Counted from the first letter of the stretch, positions 50,853 through 60,760 are shown. The stretch is DNA of 64,000 bases from Oceanospirillaceae bacterium (GCA_015665455.1 JADFAD010000005.1:310001-374000), one strand, 5' to 3'. Numbers and translations are program-made. The notes: generated by a model not told the origin, from the sequence alone.

Positions 50853-52055
50853 TCATTGAACCGCACTGGCTAATGAGCCGATGTCAGACGACGAAGTCTC
50901 TTTCAAATAAGGAGTTCCTTCCAAATAAGGATCAACAACCAATCCTTCCACCATCAAATGGAAGGAGCCAGTCACAATACGGTCGCTTTCATCCAAGCCT
51001 CCACGAAGGTAGGCGTTGGTTTTGCCACGATAAATAACATCAACGGTTTTACGAAGCAGTTTATTATCCTGATCAATGACCCATACGTTATTGCTCGCTT
51101 GTTCTGCAACTCTGGGTATGACGTTCACCTTATTTATGATTTGCCCTTCAATCTTTGCTTCCACGAATGAACCCGGTAGCAAAGGCTGGCGATTCGCATT
51201 AAATGCATTTGTACTCGAAACCTGTGCAATGACATAAAGAAGTTGATTCAGGTCGCGCTCGCCTTCCGTTCTTACTATGTGCCCCAACCAGCGCTTGGCT
51301 TTGTTCTGATAACTGTGCAATTGCACTTGAGGTTGGCGTTTGTGTGTTGGATGTTCACCACGTTCATGACCTAAGCCCAGAATATCAATCTGTTGATCAT
51401 TCAAAGGCAATCTAATTTCAACTTCTTGAGTGCCGTAAATCTTGGCAATGCTCGAAGTGGCTCGAATGAACTCACCTTCAGTAATGTTTAAATCAATAAT
51501 CTTCCCGTCAATCGGTGCGGTAATGGTGGTCTTCTTCAGTTGCTTCTTTGCATAAGCCAATGCCGCTTGTGCAGCAGCCACTTGACTGTCAGCATGCCGT
51601 TCTTGAGGAATATGAAGCGCAAAATCAGAGGCGTTCTTTTTTAGCCCTTTTCGAGCAACCACGGCTTTCGCCTTTATGTTCACTTGCTCCAATTTGGCTC
51701 GATCCAGTTCAGATTGTTTCTGGGCAATGTCCAGAATGAAGGGTTGCTCATCCAATTGAATCAAAAACGCCCCTTTTTGGACGTTAGCGCCTTTGCTCAA
51801 CTTATCACTGACGGAGGTCACCAGACCGGGGACTTCATTGGTTATTTGTCGAACTTCCGACGCAAAGACTTTCCCTCGGCTGTAGATGGGAATGGCTTGA
51901 TTGCTCACCACCAGCTGTGCGTACGGCACTTTAGGCACCTTCGCCTGCATGGGCTTTGTCTCTGGCTGAGGCGCGTTACTGAATATCCAAGTAATGGCAC
52001 CAAACGCAAGGAGTAACACACAAAGAAAAGCACGATACTTTTTTATAACATACAT
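50853..52055 (-). CDS. RND periplasmic adaptor (HlyD/MFP) protein
   Basis: A 400-residue membrane-fusion protein. The N-terminal signal anchor (YRAFLCVLLLAFGAITWIF) is followed by a barrel-sandwich domain beginning RGKVFASEVRQI, a coiled-coil hairpin (ILDIAQKQSELDRAKLEQVN and AAQAALAYAKKQLKK), then the lipoyl return TITAPIDGKIIDL and a beta-barrel. It links the permease to an outer-membrane channel; no TolC-like gene is in the window. I start at ATG 52055; a TTG at 52064 with AAGGGG upstream is the alternative. Confidence 0.87.
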   Translation of the reverse strand: MYVIKKYRAFLCVLLLAFGAITWIFSNAPQPETKPMQAKVPKVPYAQLVVSNQAIPIYSRGKVFASEVRQITNEVPGLVTSVSDKLSKGANVQKGAFLIQLDEQPFILDIAQKQSELDRAKLEQVNIKAKAVVARKGLKKNASDFALHIPQERHADSQVAAAQAALAYAKKQLKKTTITAPIDGKIIDLNITEGEFIRATSSIAKIYGTQEVEIRLPLNDQQIDILGLGHERGEHPTHKRQPQVQLHSYQNKAKRWLGHIVRTEGERDLNQLLYVIAQVSSTNAFNANRQPLLPGSFVEAKIEGQIINKVNVIPRVAEQASNNVWVIDQDNKLLRKTVDVIYRGKTNAYLRGGLDESDRIVTGSFHLMVEGLVVDPYLEGTPYLKETSSSDIGSLASAVQ

Positions 52056-52079
52056 AATATTCAACTTGTCACACGCCCC

Positions 52080-53177
52080 TTAAAGGCGCGTAGGTTCCAA
52101 ATAAAAAAGGCGCTGTTGATCAAGCTCATCACTGGGATTTGAAACGTAGCTTGCAAGGTAGTGATTGCTTAATAATTGGTACGCTTTCAGGCCTTTACTT
52201 GCTTGGTGCAAAGGATCTCTAAGATCAAAACCAAAAATCAGCGCTTCGTATTGACTGCCGTGATACGTTTCTAAAATACGATTTAACAAGTCCTTAAAAA
52301 TTTCGACTTGGTTATCCTCGCACAGAACAGAATGCAGGCTTAGGTAAGAGGCTAAATTTCCGGGTTTCGGTAGCTGAAGACCTCCAAACAATTTACTCTT
52401 TGCGTTGTTAATGTGTCTAAGAATCTTCATCTTGCCTTCATAGGACACAAACCGAGTTTGCTTAAAGGCTTTTTGATCCCAGACGCCACAAACACCGATC
52501 AATGTTTCTCCCCGATACGCCAAGAAAAAATCTTCGATGTTGATGTCTCGGTAATAACTGGCGTTCGTACCAATCTTCGAAAAGTCATAACACGGATAAA
52601 ACTCTTTTGAAGGCGCATGCAGGTCAAAAAATGCCTGCATTGTCTCTTTGTCTGCATCCGTTGCTCTTCGAACGAACGATGTCACCGATTTAAATTGCTT
52701 CTTATTCATATCCACCATGTGGGTAAGAAACTGGCCAGTTTGGTAGAAAGTCGGGAAGCCTCCACGACCACTGGCGACGGAATTAAGAGACGCTTTGTTT
52801 TCTTCAAGAATCACGGACTGCATCCATTCATCTTGCATGACTTCACGATATTTCCTGAACACCTCCGCTAATGCTTTTCCACCTCGATAATCTTGATGAA
52901 TTCGCAGGTCATTCCCGTAGCGCGTCATGCGCTTTTTACCATCAACAAAAACTTCACGTTTACCAATACTGAAAGAGGCCAATAATGTATCTTTTTCAAG
53001 ATCCGTAATGACCCATACATCAAGCTCGGTTGTAGTGACTTGCGTCGCATGGAAGAAATCTGGGTTCCGCTCAAAGTTCAGATGAACTTGCCCTTGCTGC
53101 GGCGTCTGATCAATCAGATTAAGCAACGCCGCTGAATCATTTTGCACAGCGGGTCTGGTTTCAAATCGAGGGGTCAT
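52080..53177 (-). CDS. GNAT-like acyltransferase, tandem type (cluster B)
   Basis: A 365-residue protein. Residues 4-160 have the GNAT fold pattern (RFETRPAVQNDSAALLNLI, then VWVITDLEKDTLLASFSIGK, LRIHQDYRGGKALAEVF with the RGG CoA-binding loop), and a second GNAT-like half follows (VRRATDADKETMQAFFDLH, FFLAYRGETLIGVCGVWDQ). Substrate is unknown. The start overlaps the GH3 stop by four bases, and its stop lies just before the RND adaptor: the whole block 47360-55635 is one operon. Confidence 0.72.
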   Translation of the reverse strand: MTPRFETRPAVQNDSAALLNLIDQTPQQGQVHLNFERNPDFFHATQVTTTELDVWVITDLEKDTLLASFSIGKREVFVDGKKRMTRYGNDLRIHQDYRGGKALAEVFRKYREVMQDEWMQSVILEENKASLNSVASGRGGFPTFYQTGQFLTHMVDMNKKQFKSVTSFVRRATDADKETMQAFFDLHAPSKEFYPCYDFSKIGTNASYYRDINIEDFFLAYRGETLIGVCGVWDQKAFKQTRFVSYEGKMKILRHINNAKSKLFGGLQLPKPGNLASYLSLHSVLCEDNQVEIFKDLLNRILETYHGSQYEALIFGFDLRDPLHQASKGLKAYQLLSNHYLASYVSNPSDELDQQRLFYLEPTRL

Positions 53178-54847
53178 ACCGCGAATGCCTCTTGATTTTC
53201 AGGAAGCACATCCATAGGCAATGCGTCCCCTTGCCATAAAACCAATGGTTCTATTTTGATATTGCCTGCCACCATACCTCGATCGATTTTATGTGAGGTG
53301 TATATGTCCATGGCGTTCGACATCAGAAGTACCTGAGCTTCGCCCAGTTGCCCGAGATCTCTGGCCAATTTGTAATGAAAGCTTTCACACAAGCTATCTT
53401 CTAATTGACGACTTAAGTCTGCTCGTTGTGCTGTCTGACATTTACCATCACATAACAATACATAGCGCGGTCGACTCTGCTCTGGACTTACGTCTTCAGT
53501 AAGCACATCACTGGAAGGAATGGCTAATAAGCTGATCGGTGAAACGGATTCATACCGAGAGAAATCATTAATAATGTTCACCGCAATTTCAGGAGAAAGC
53601 TTTTCACCCACCATATCAACACCGTTTAAACGACCAATGAACTCAAGACATGGGCATTCGTTGATAAAGCCAGTGACTCTGAGGTGGTCTTTCATGGCGT
53701 AGCGAAGTAAACCGTTCCCCGTACTGATGATAGGTCGTACATTTTGCCCTACGGTCAGCTGCCAACTGGTGTAGATTTCTTCAGAGTCTAGATCTTCAAA
53801 TTCATAGAAATGACTCGTAATAGACAGTGGATACTGACCCAGATACGGAATGCTGATGACGCCTTCAGTGGCCCAAAGTCCTTTCCCCTGATATGCACAA
53901 TGAGGAAATATGCCTTTTAGTTTCTCAGCCCATATCTCAGAAGACGAGGTATCCCACGCGCTGATAAGCCCTAATTTTGGCCAAAGACTTTGAGTAAATT
54001 CAGCATTCACTTCACCGTCCCAATGTTCTAAATAGGACGAAATACGTACGCACTTAGGGGCATCTAAATAGCTCAATTCCACATATGAATCAGGCCAAGC
54101 GCCATTGCGCATCACGTACTCAATGTCTTCTTTATGCGCTTTGATAAAGTCTAAAAGACTTAAAGCAAAGGTCGGACTCCAAACAGAAATGAACGTTAAA
54201 TCTCGGCAGGCAACAAGATAGCATGCCGTGGCAAACGTAGATGCATCCGACGTTTTTGCCAAAGAAATGGCTTCAGGCACCGCCATGGTGCCTGACATGA
54301 ATAACCGCTTCCACCAAGGCAGGAGCTGCAAATCATCATTGATGCTCGACGTCAGCTTATTTCTTAAATCACTGGGCACCCACGAAAGAGACCAATAGTG
54401 CTTCCCTTGCTTGAGCCCAGGAAATCTTTCATAAAGATCCGACATCCATGGGCCAATTGCGTGGTCCAGTTCGTCCAGAAAAGGCTGATTGTACGGTATC
54501 CACTTTATCTTGGAGGTTGAGCCACTGGTTGGCTGATAACGTTCACATGGAAAACGACTTAATACATTTTTCTGGCCAGCCTGCTGACTCTCAATCAATT
54601 GATGCCAATCGTCATAATCCGTGACGGGCACTTGCTTTCTAAAATGATCAAGATCGCTGCGCTGATCGACACCAAAAATAGTCGCACTCTTGCTTCCTTG
54701 CGTGTTGCGCAACAAGCGATCAAGAATGGCGAGTTGAGTTTCCTCTACCCGTTGGCTCGCCTCTTGAAACGTTTTTTTGCCGCGACCAGACAATACATGC
54801 GATGCGGAATGCAGTGCTCTGCTGGTGACCATGCTAAGAATAGACAT
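53174..54847 (-). CDS. GH3-family acyl-adenylating amido synthetase-like enzyme
   Basis: A 557-residue member of the GH3 (auxin-responsive) group in the ANL superfamily. The ATP loop YQPTSGSTSKIKWIPY is diagnostic. Further marks are SEIWAEKLKGIFPHCAYQGKG in two parts, YLGQYPLSITSHFYEFED, and RYAMKDHLRVTGF. GH3 enzymes adenylate a carboxylic acid and pass it to an amine, usually an amino acid. The bacterial acyl substrate is unknown. I start at ATG 54847: its A is also the last base of the previous TGA. The frame upstream to 54952 is a shadow of the previous gene. Confidence 0.85.
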   Translation of the reverse strand: MSILSMVTSRALHSASHVLSGRGKKTFQEASQRVEETQLAILDRLLRNTQGSKSATIFGVDQRSDLDHFRKQVPVTDYDDWHQLIESQQAGQKNVLSRFPCERYQPTSGSTSKIKWIPYNQPFLDELDHAIGPWMSDLYERFPGLKQGKHYWSLSWVPSDLRNKLTSSINDDLQLLPWWKRLFMSGTMAVPEAISLAKTSDASTFATACYLVACRDLTFISVWSPTFALSLLDFIKAHKEDIEYVMRNGAWPDSYVELSYLDAPKCVRISSYLEHWDGEVNAEFTQSLWPKLGLISAWDTSSSEIWAEKLKGIFPHCAYQGKGLWATEGVISIPYLGQYPLSITSHFYEFEDLDSEEIYTSWQLTVGQNVRPIISTGNGLLRYAMKDHLRVTGFINECPCLEFIGRLNGVDMVGEKLSPEIAVNIINDFSRYESVSPISLLAIPSSDVLTEDVSPEQSRPRYVLLCDGKCQTAQRADLSRQLEDSLCESFHYKLARDLGQLGEAQVLLMSNAMDIYTSHKIDRGMVAGNIKIEPLVLWQGDALPMDVLPENQEAFAV

Positions 54848-55635
54848 CACGACACCTTCAGCATGCGCTGTCGACTTCTGTTCTTTTTGAAAGGAATCAT
54901 GTTCCGTTTCATGAAGTCCAACAATGCACTGATCGTCACCTCTCCAACACAAGGCAGTTCAGTACCGTTACTCCAAGTAGGATTAAGCTCTTCGAAGTGA
55001 CGGATATCAGGGTTTTCTTCTTTCATTTCGGGCGTTATACCAGCAACGCCTTCTTTTAAGTTTTGGTACTCTTGACCAAAATCTAAAAGACGACTTTGCT
55101 GGCAATATGCAGAGGGATAAAGCTGATTGCAGTAATCATCAACAATGGCTTCAAGTTTTTCATTGTGGATTTGATGGTTCGGGTAAAACTGATCAAAGTT
55201 GTTTGTGAGTAATAAATAAGTTTTATACCCCTTCGAAATCAGTAACCAGAATATTTGCCTATTCGGTTTCTTAAGCTTTGTGGCGAATAACTTCTTCGCA
55301 AAGCATTTCTGAAGCTCTTTATTGCCCCAGTAAGCTTTATCAACCACAGTATCACCACTAAAGATACCCAGTGCTTTTTCTCCCCCTTGGATGAGATCTA
55401 CCTCCACCCAAGTTGAAAATCCGACAATGCACTTTCTGGATTTATCTTCAAGTATAAACACGCCAGTTTTCTTTCCCATGTCTTGGGTGAAGGTGTCTAA
55501 ATCAGCGTTGTTGTAGTACTGAATGAATAATGTATACATCTCTAATAACTGCGTGACGGATACATTTTTCATTGTATAAAAGCGAGTCGTGAGTTTGTCT
55601 TTATTTCTATTCTTATTTTTATTTACGGTCTTCAT
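54847..55635 (-). CDS. GNAT-like protein (cluster A, first gene of the operon)
   Basis: A 262-residue protein. KKTGVFILEDKSRKCIVGFS and GIFSGDTVVDKAYWGNKELQ resemble a GNAT core with the conserved tryptophan-glycine loop; the rest (INEK..DYCNQLYPSAYCQQSR) is unfamiliar. I start at ATG 55635 with AGGAAA upstream; ATG 55572 is a shorter option. The basic, low-complexity start (KTVNKNKNRNKDK) may be untranslated or a linker. It is translationally coupled to the GH3 gene through TGATG. Confidence 0.6.
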   Translation of the reverse strand: MKTVNKNKNRNKDKLTTRFYTMKNVSVTQLLEMYTLFIQYYNNADLDTFTQDMGKKTGVFILEDKSRKCIVGFSTWVEVDLIQGGEKALGIFSGDTVVDKAYWGNKELQKCFAKKLFATKLKKPNRQIFWLLISKGYKTYLLLTNNFDQFYPNHQIHNEKLEAIVDDYCNQLYPSAYCQQSRLLDFGQEYQNLKEGVAGITPEMKEENPDIRHFEELNPTWSNGTELPCVGEVTISALLDFMKRNMIPFKKNRSRQRMLKVS

Positions 55636-56336
55636 AGTCAATTTCCTATTCTTTATCTGAATTTGGATCAATGACAAATTGATGGATTCAACCCCATAAA
55701 TAGCAGATTGCTAGTGTAAGATAATGACGATACATTTCTTTACATATGTCATTACATGACATGAAAGTAGGTAAATATGACACACAAAAACATTCGAGAA
55801 GTGAGTCACAAATAAACACCTAAAATATACAAACCCAAGAAAAATAATACCAAGCCCTTGTTTTAAAACAACTTAATAAGAACACGAGTGTTTACTAAAC
55901 TATCTACAACCTCAAAAAATAGAAAAAGAAATTGGATAAAACCCCCTACCAAAACTACTACTCAAAAGCAGTACACGAAAAACATCAAACACCCGCTCAC
56001 CTGTCACCAAAAACGTTCAAGTGTGCAGTAGCCATCAACGTTGGTAAGAATTTAAAAAGAATAGAAAAAAGAGGTCTGCCTTAAAATGACAGTTAGGAAG
56101 CACAATTTATAAGATTTGTCGCCCCCCCATAAAATTCACATAAGGAGGGGGGTTAATTAAGTAAACTCAGACGGACATTTTTTTGAGTGTCATTATGAGA
56201 AAAACAACAAAAAACAATACCAAAGTACTGGTTAATTTTTAATTAATCACGCGATTATTTAAGAAATCTAAACGAGAACGATCCACAATCAGGGAAACAT
56301 GGCGCACAAAGCGCACATGTCTTCACATCCTTTGAC
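55636..56336. promoter_or_regulatory. 700-base AT-rich gap, promoter region of the GH3/RND operon
   Basis: No coding frame longer than a few dozen codons on either strand. It contains poly-A and poly-T words, a C7/G6 inverted repeat (CCCCCCC at 56122-56128 and GGGGGG at 56147-56152) 18 bases apart, and a GGACATTTTTTTGAG element. The operon promoter should lie near 55650-55900. Confidence 0.4.
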
Positions 56337-57311
56337 TTAGTTTTTAGCGTTGCTACGTAATTTAGCAATCAAAGAAACAAACAAAAGCACTAAGCCACCA
56401 GCAAGTACGCCAAACACAGCGGTACCAATGGTCTGGATGAGCAGTGCGCCAATGGAGACCACGGACTCAGAGCTCACAAAGGCATTCATCATGAATTCAG
56501 ACGCATGATGCAACCAAGCTTCACCTCCAGGAATGCCATGCACTAAAATACCACCACCGACCATGAACATGGCCAGCGTTCCTAGAACAGAAAGAGCTTT
56601 CATAAGAAATGGCGCAAACGCAAGGAGACCAAAACCCACCGATTCTTGAATCTTTATCAGAGCAGATGAATCCTTGACAGCCTTGGCTTTATTGACCAAA
56701 TACAAACCTGCATCATCAAGCTTAACAATGCCTGCGACCAAGCCATACACCCCAACGGTGATCATGACAGCCAAGGCAGAAATAGTAAGAACCTGTTCTA
56801 AAAAAGGCGCGCTTTGAATGGCCCCCAACGAAATGACAATAATCTCAGCGGATAAAATAAAATCCGTTCGAATGGCGCCTTTGATTTTCTTCTCTTCCAG
56901 CTCAACAAGGTTTACATTTTCATCTTGAAGCGCTTCCAACTTGGCTTGGTGATTGGCTTCTCTTTCATCTTTACTTTCAAGAAACTTATGCGCTAATTTT
57001 TCCACACCTTCGAAGCACAGAAATAGACCACCTAACATCAACAAAACAATAATAGCCGCAGGTAAAAATGCGCTAATAATTAATGCAGCCGGTACCAATA
57101 TTAATTTATTAAGGAATGAGCCTTTCGCCACCGCCCATACAACGGGCAACTCTCTATCCGCCTTAACGCCCGACACTTGCTGAGCGTTCAGCGCTAAATC
57201 ATCACCAAGTACCCCAACCGTTTTTTTAGCAGCAATCTTGGATAAAACAGCAACGTCATCCAACAGCGTTGCGATGTCATCCAGTAGTGCCAGTAAATTC
57301 CCCGCAGCCAT
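56337..57311 (-). CDS. DUF808 (YedI-type) inner-membrane protein
   Basis: A 324-residue integral membrane protein with about eight helices. The start [20 protein letters not shown] and the phrase [20 protein letters not shown] are the DUF808 signature. Function unknown. AAGGAGG lies directly before the ATG. It stands alone; the gap downstream is the 700-base region ahead of the GH3 operon. Confidence 0.9.
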   Translation of the reverse strand: MAAGNLLALLDDIATLLDDVAVLSKIAAKKTVGVLGDDLALNAQQVSGVKADRELPVVWAVAKGSFLNKLILVPAALIISAFLPAAIIVLLMLGGLFLCFEGVEKLAHKFLESKDEREANHQAKLEALQDENVNLVELEEKKIKGAIRTDFILSAEIIVISLGAIQSAPFLEQVLTISALAVMITVGVYGLVAGIVKLDDAGLYLVNKAKAVKDSSALIKIQESVGFGLLAFAPFLMKALSVLGTLAMFMVGGGILVHGIPGGEAWLHHASEFMMNAFVSSESVVSIGALLIQTIGTAVFGVLAGGLVLLFVSLIAKLRSNAKN

Positions 57312-57409
57312 GTAACCTCCTTGTAATTAACAACTGAATTGTCATCAATAGTGAGCAAGTCAGTTAATGTAAGCGCAACCCATCTAAATTCCTAGGCCTT
57401 AAAAACAAA

Positions 57410-57436
57410 AAAACCGAGCAATAAGTGCTCGGTTTT
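57410..57436 (-). terminator. Rho-independent terminator of the porin gene
   Basis: Arms AAAACCGAGCA (57410-57420) and TGCTCGGTTTT (57426-57436) with a 5-base loop. On the minus strand the stem runs into eight T residues. Confidence 0.9.
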
Positions 57437-57457
57437 CATATCAATGAAGGAAGAAGA

Positions 57458-58687
57458 CTAGAATTTAGCGCTTACCCACAACCAAGCTTTATCGGTATCG
57501 ACTTTCCCCGCACCGTCATCGCCTGCAGAGTACATCGCGTATTTCACGCCTCCGGAGTAATTATCCGTGAATTTTTTAGAGACCAATAAGTCCAATTCAC
57601 TGCCCAAGTCATCCACGGTTGAAGATGCGTCGTCTGCCTCAAACTCGTGATATGCGGCGGCCAATTTCAAACCCGCTAGTTTTCCACTGACGGTTAACGA
57701 CATGTCCACCAAGCCTTCATCCGGCGTTGCCAAGAATTGATCAGACCAACCGTTAAACTTATGAAGCGTCGCTAAAGGCGTGGAGAAACCATAATCGCCG
57801 TCGTCCGACCCTAGAACTTCATACCCTAGCTTAGCAGTCACGCCTTTAAATACCGCGCCGGCTTCAAGGTTCATGTAGTCAGCATCCGCGTCTGCCCCTG
57901 AACTTTCAGCATCTTGCGTTGCGTATTCCAATGTATAAAGCGCTTTTAAATCAGAATTCACGTCTGCTTTACCGCTGAACCGAACGCCATAAGTATCGTA
58001 AGATGTTTCCGCCGCCGTATCTTCTTCGAGTAGATAGGCGTACCCAGTTAATTTACCAAACGGTGTTTTATAAGATGCATTGAGCAAATGATCTTTCGAA
58101 TCAATGTCTTTCTCTTCGCCAAAGATACGGTTACGCTGTTCTAAGTACGCATAATCTAAAGACAGGTTGTTCATTGGAGTGACTTTTAAGCTGTAGCCAT
58201 CAAACGTCTGGCGATCTTGCCTCCACCCGACATGACCTACAAAACGGTGGTTATCCATGGTAATCACCTGACGACCGGCTTTCGCGGTGACCAAGTCATT
58301 CTTGTATTGAATATACGCTTGATCAAGCTCTGTCGTTTCAGGGTCGGCAATGACGGAGTTTTCTCCCGCATTATGACCGTTGGTATCGTTGTAATCATCT
58401 ACGCCCAGCACTGTTCGCGAATCTTCAAACTCAATCCCTGCTGAAAAACCGGAAACTTCACCCGTTTTATAACCAAGACGAGAACGCAGGGTCATGCCTT
58501 TGGCATTGTCCAGTGCGTTGTCTTGATCCACAAATTCGTACCTCAGTCGAAAATCAGCGTAAGCCTTGCCGTTGGTTAACGCTTCTGTAATGTCAGCACC
58601 CTCTACGGCCACGGCCACAGAAGAAAAAGAAGAAGCAACCGCACCTGCAATCGCAAGGCTAAGTACATTTAAGCTAGCTGTTTTCAT
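57458..58687 (-). CDS. Outer-membrane porin (alginate-export-like beta-barrel)
   Basis: A 409-residue porin: signal peptide ending SSVAVAV/EG, then amphipathic strands such as AYADFRLRYEFVDQD, MTLRSRLGYKT, AYIQYKNDLVTAKAGRQV, and a C-terminal Phe (WLWVSAKF) for BAM recognition. QVITMDNHRFVGHVGWRQD and RQTFDGYSLKV are seen in porins of the alginate-export-like group in marine gammaproteobacteria. Substrate is unknown. I start at ATG 58687, with GGAG seven bases upstream. Strong terminator downstream. Confidence 0.82.
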   Translation of the reverse strand: MKTASLNVLSLAIAGAVASSFSSVAVAVEGADITEALTNGKAYADFRLRYEFVDQDNALDNAKGMTLRSRLGYKTGEVSGFSAGIEFEDSRTVLGVDDYNDTNGHNAGENSVIADPETTELDQAYIQYKNDLVTAKAGRQVITMDNHRFVGHVGWRQDRQTFDGYSLKVTPMNNLSLDYAYLEQRNRIFGEEKDIDSKDHLLNASYKTPFGKLTGYAYLLEEDTAAETSYDTYGVRFSGKADVNSDLKALYTLEYATQDAESSGADADADYMNLEAGAVFKGVTAKLGYEVLGSDDGDYGFSTPLATLHKFNGWSDQFLATPDEGLVDMSLTVSGKLAGLKLAAAYHEFEADDASSTVDDLGSELDLLVSKKFTDNYSGGVKYAMYSAGDDGAGKVDTDKAWLWVSAKF

Positions 58688-58886
58688 ATCGAACTCCAGT
58701 AGGCGAGTCCTCATCTAGGCTCACCATGTATTGTCAGTTATGGTTTGTTGGATTCAAACTCTGTGTTCCAACATGCGCCATACTACTGCGCGTGATGAGG
58801 CCAGAACTGATCTTGATCAATACTTGAGCGCTTTCATCAGTTTTTTATGAACTTCTGTCTACAAATGAAGCAAAGAGAATTTGAGG

Positions 58887-58916
58887 AAAAAAGGGCCAGA
58901 GGTAAAAACATGGCCC
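58887..58916 (-). terminator. Rho-independent terminator of the redox operon
   Basis: Arms GGGCCA (58893-58898) and TGGCCC (58911-58916), and on the minus strand the stem is followed by six T. It lies 28 bases past the stop of the ferredoxin-reductase gene. Confidence 0.75.
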
Positions 58917-58943
58917 AAAGGAGCGAATCTTAAATATAAATAT

Positions 58944-59921
58944 TTAAGACGTCGTGAAAGGAAGAAAAACATCAGCAGATATGTCGCCCATACCCGCACC
59001 CGCTAAAAAGCATTGCTTTCTCATCTTTTTAACAAAACTCTCGGCACCGCATAAAAAGACCCTAAAGCCTTTTAAATCGGAGAATTTCTTTTGTACGAAT
59101 TGATAAATATCATCATGAAATAAGTGAATACTTGAAGGCTCTAGCTCACCCACGCCCATTGAAACGAAAGAAACAGAAAGATTTCCATGCTCAACCGACA
59201 ATTGAGTTAATTCATCCATCAAATAGAAACCGCTCATTTCCTTGGATGCAATGACCACATGAATTGGCCCTACGTGCCCTTTCATCAAAGCATCTTTAAG
59301 AATACCAAGGATGGGCGCCAACCCAGTTCCCACTGCGGACAACAACAAAGGCTGCTCGGGTTGGGCCGTGTAAATACACTTGCCGAGCGGGCCTTGTATT
59401 GCCAATTCAGCCCCGATCTCAAGTGTGTTCGCAACCCACTGACTGAACGACCCCTCCTCAATGACTTTAATATGAAACTCTAAAAACTCATCTTGATTAG
59501 GTTCACTGGCCAACGAATAACTTCTCGCAAGGTGATCGTCCTTCCAAAGTGTCACGTATTGACCCGGAACGTAATCCAACGCGGCATCCAGCTTTAATTG
59601 AATAACCTGCTCGTTCAACCACGTCTTTGAGACCACACGCCCATGAACACTCTCCCCTGCCGTATCCAAACGTCGAACCTTAATAGGCTCATTGGGAAAG
59701 CACTGACAACTTAAGACGTGACCTAGAGAAACCTGACCAGCTGTTAACCCCTTCTGAGCATCCGCAGGGACTTGACCATCCTCCAGAGACACCAAACAAG
59801 AATGGCAAACCCCTGCACGACACCCAAACGGAATATCATGCCCGCTGCGCAGTAAACCGTCCAAAAGCGATTCTCTGCTTTGTAACTCAACCGTTGATTC
59901 TTCAAAACAAACCTTGGACAT
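58944..59921 (-). CDS. 2Fe-2S ferredoxin-FNR-type oxidoreductase
   Basis: A 325-residue protein. The N-terminal plant-type ferredoxin domain has CRAGVCHSC and a late LSCQCFP (four Cys). It is followed by an FAD domain (ARSYSLASEPN) and an NAD(P) domain (LSAVGTGLAPILGILKD, VFLCGAESFVKKM). This is the layout of phenol hydroxylase / CDP-deoxyglucose reductase P5 and of flavohaemoglobin-like reductases. It sits next to a truncated globin and is likely its NAD(P)H reductase. I start at ATG 59921; the frame extends 15 bases upstream with TTG. Confidence 0.87.
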   Translation of the reverse strand: MSKVCFEESTVELQSRESLLDGLLRSGHDIPFGCRAGVCHSCLVSLEDGQVPADAQKGLTAGQVSLGHVLSCQCFPNEPIKVRRLDTAGESVHGRVVSKTWLNEQVIQLKLDAALDYVPGQYVTLWKDDHLARSYSLASEPNQDEFLEFHIKVIEEGSFSQWVANTLEIGAELAIQGPLGKCIYTAQPEQPLLLSAVGTGLAPILGILKDALMKGHVGPIHVVIASKEMSGFYLMDELTQLSVEHGNLSVSFVSMGVGELEPSSIHLFHDDIYQFVQKKFSDLKGFRVFLCGAESFVKKMRKQCFLAGAGMGDISADVFLPFTTS

Positions 59922-59954
59922 TTCAATACCGTTCAATCCATTGCAACCTGCGTG

Positions 59955-60308
59955 CTATTTATTCAGCACATCGTCTTTAACACTGACAGCAATACCTACA
60001 ATTTCGTCAATGTGTTCTTGAGGCACACTTAACTCATTCAACGTGCCTACTAAGCATTCAGCAACGGCATTAAAATGACCTTCGTTCAGGCTCATGTGTT
60101 TATGCGCTTCGCGCATATCTTTACCCGAATAATTATTTGGGCCTCCAAAGGCCATCGTTAAGAATGCCTTTTGTTTCGCGTGCTGGGTTTCCATGTCCAC
60201 CGTATCAAAAAACTCACTGATTCGATCATCCGACAGTACTTTTCGATAAAAGATATCCACAGCCGCATTTACTGCCGCTTCACCACCAATCTTTTCATAT
60301 ACCGACAT
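59955..60308 (-). CDS. Group 1 truncated haemoglobin
   Basis: A 117-residue 2-on-2 globin. MSVYEKIGGEAAVNAAVDIF is the family opening, FYRKVLSDDRISEFF follows, and the proximal His is in NEGHFNAV (about residue 78) with HAKQKAFLTMAFGGP before it. Such globins bind O2 or NO and, with a reductase, dioxygenate NO. The FNR-type gene is 33 bases downstream, and c-type cytochrome genes lie upstream in the same run. GGAAA precedes the start. Confidence 0.93.
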   Translation of the reverse strand: MSVYEKIGGEAAVNAAVDIFYRKVLSDDRISEFFDTVDMETQHAKQKAFLTMAFGGPNNYSGKDMREAHKHMSLNEGHFNAVAECLVGTLNELSVPQEHIDEIVGIAVSVKDDVLNK

Positions 60309-60347
60309 ATCTATTTCCTCATTATTTTTAATTATTTAATTCCATAT

Positions 60348-60704
60348 TTATTCTGCTACTTTGCTCACCATAAACTTCACTGCAGCAGTTATCTCTTGTT
60401 CAGTCAGGTTTGTATTTCCACCTTTTGCTGGCATTAGGCCATAGCCACTACTGGCATGCTCCACCAATACAGGGATACCTTGAGGTAAACGTTTCGCCCA
60501 CATTCTTTTATTTCCATAAATAGGCGCACCATTTAACCCCCCAGCATGACAAGCTTTACAAGTACCTTTAAAAACCTGCTCACCTAACTCCATTTCTGGG
60601 TTCGAACAGCCAAACAGAATCAAAAATACAACTATCAGCATAGGAGTCTTTAACAAGATACCAGGGTTTTTCTTTCTCAAATGTTCTTGAGATATTGTCG
60701 CCAT
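60348..60704 (-). CDS. Lipoprotein c5-like cytochrome c
   Basis: A 118-residue class I cytochrome c. Residues 1-37 end in a hydrophobic lipoprotein-type signal (LIVVFLILFGCSNP), with Cys at the end of the lipobox. The haem site is CKACHAGG with Met in GYGLMPAKGG as the likely sixth ligand. The short spacing and PIYGNKRMWAKRL fit the cytochrome c5 type. ATG 60704 has AGGAGG upstream; the longer frame is not supported. Confidence 0.86.
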   Translation of the reverse strand: MATISQEHLRKKNPGILLKTPMLIVVFLILFGCSNPEMELGEQVFKGTCKACHAGGLNGAPIYGNKRMWAKRLPQGIPVLVEHASSGYGLMPAKGGNTNLTEQEITAAVKFMVSKVAE

Positions 60705-60760
60705 AAGTGTTCCTCCTGTTGCCTGGCCATCAACGTAAAATGACCAGACAAACAATCAAA

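Noticed and set aside
54848-54952. N-terminal extension of the GH3 gene
   Set aside because: It overlaps the end of the GNAT-like gene; the TGATG junction gives a better start.
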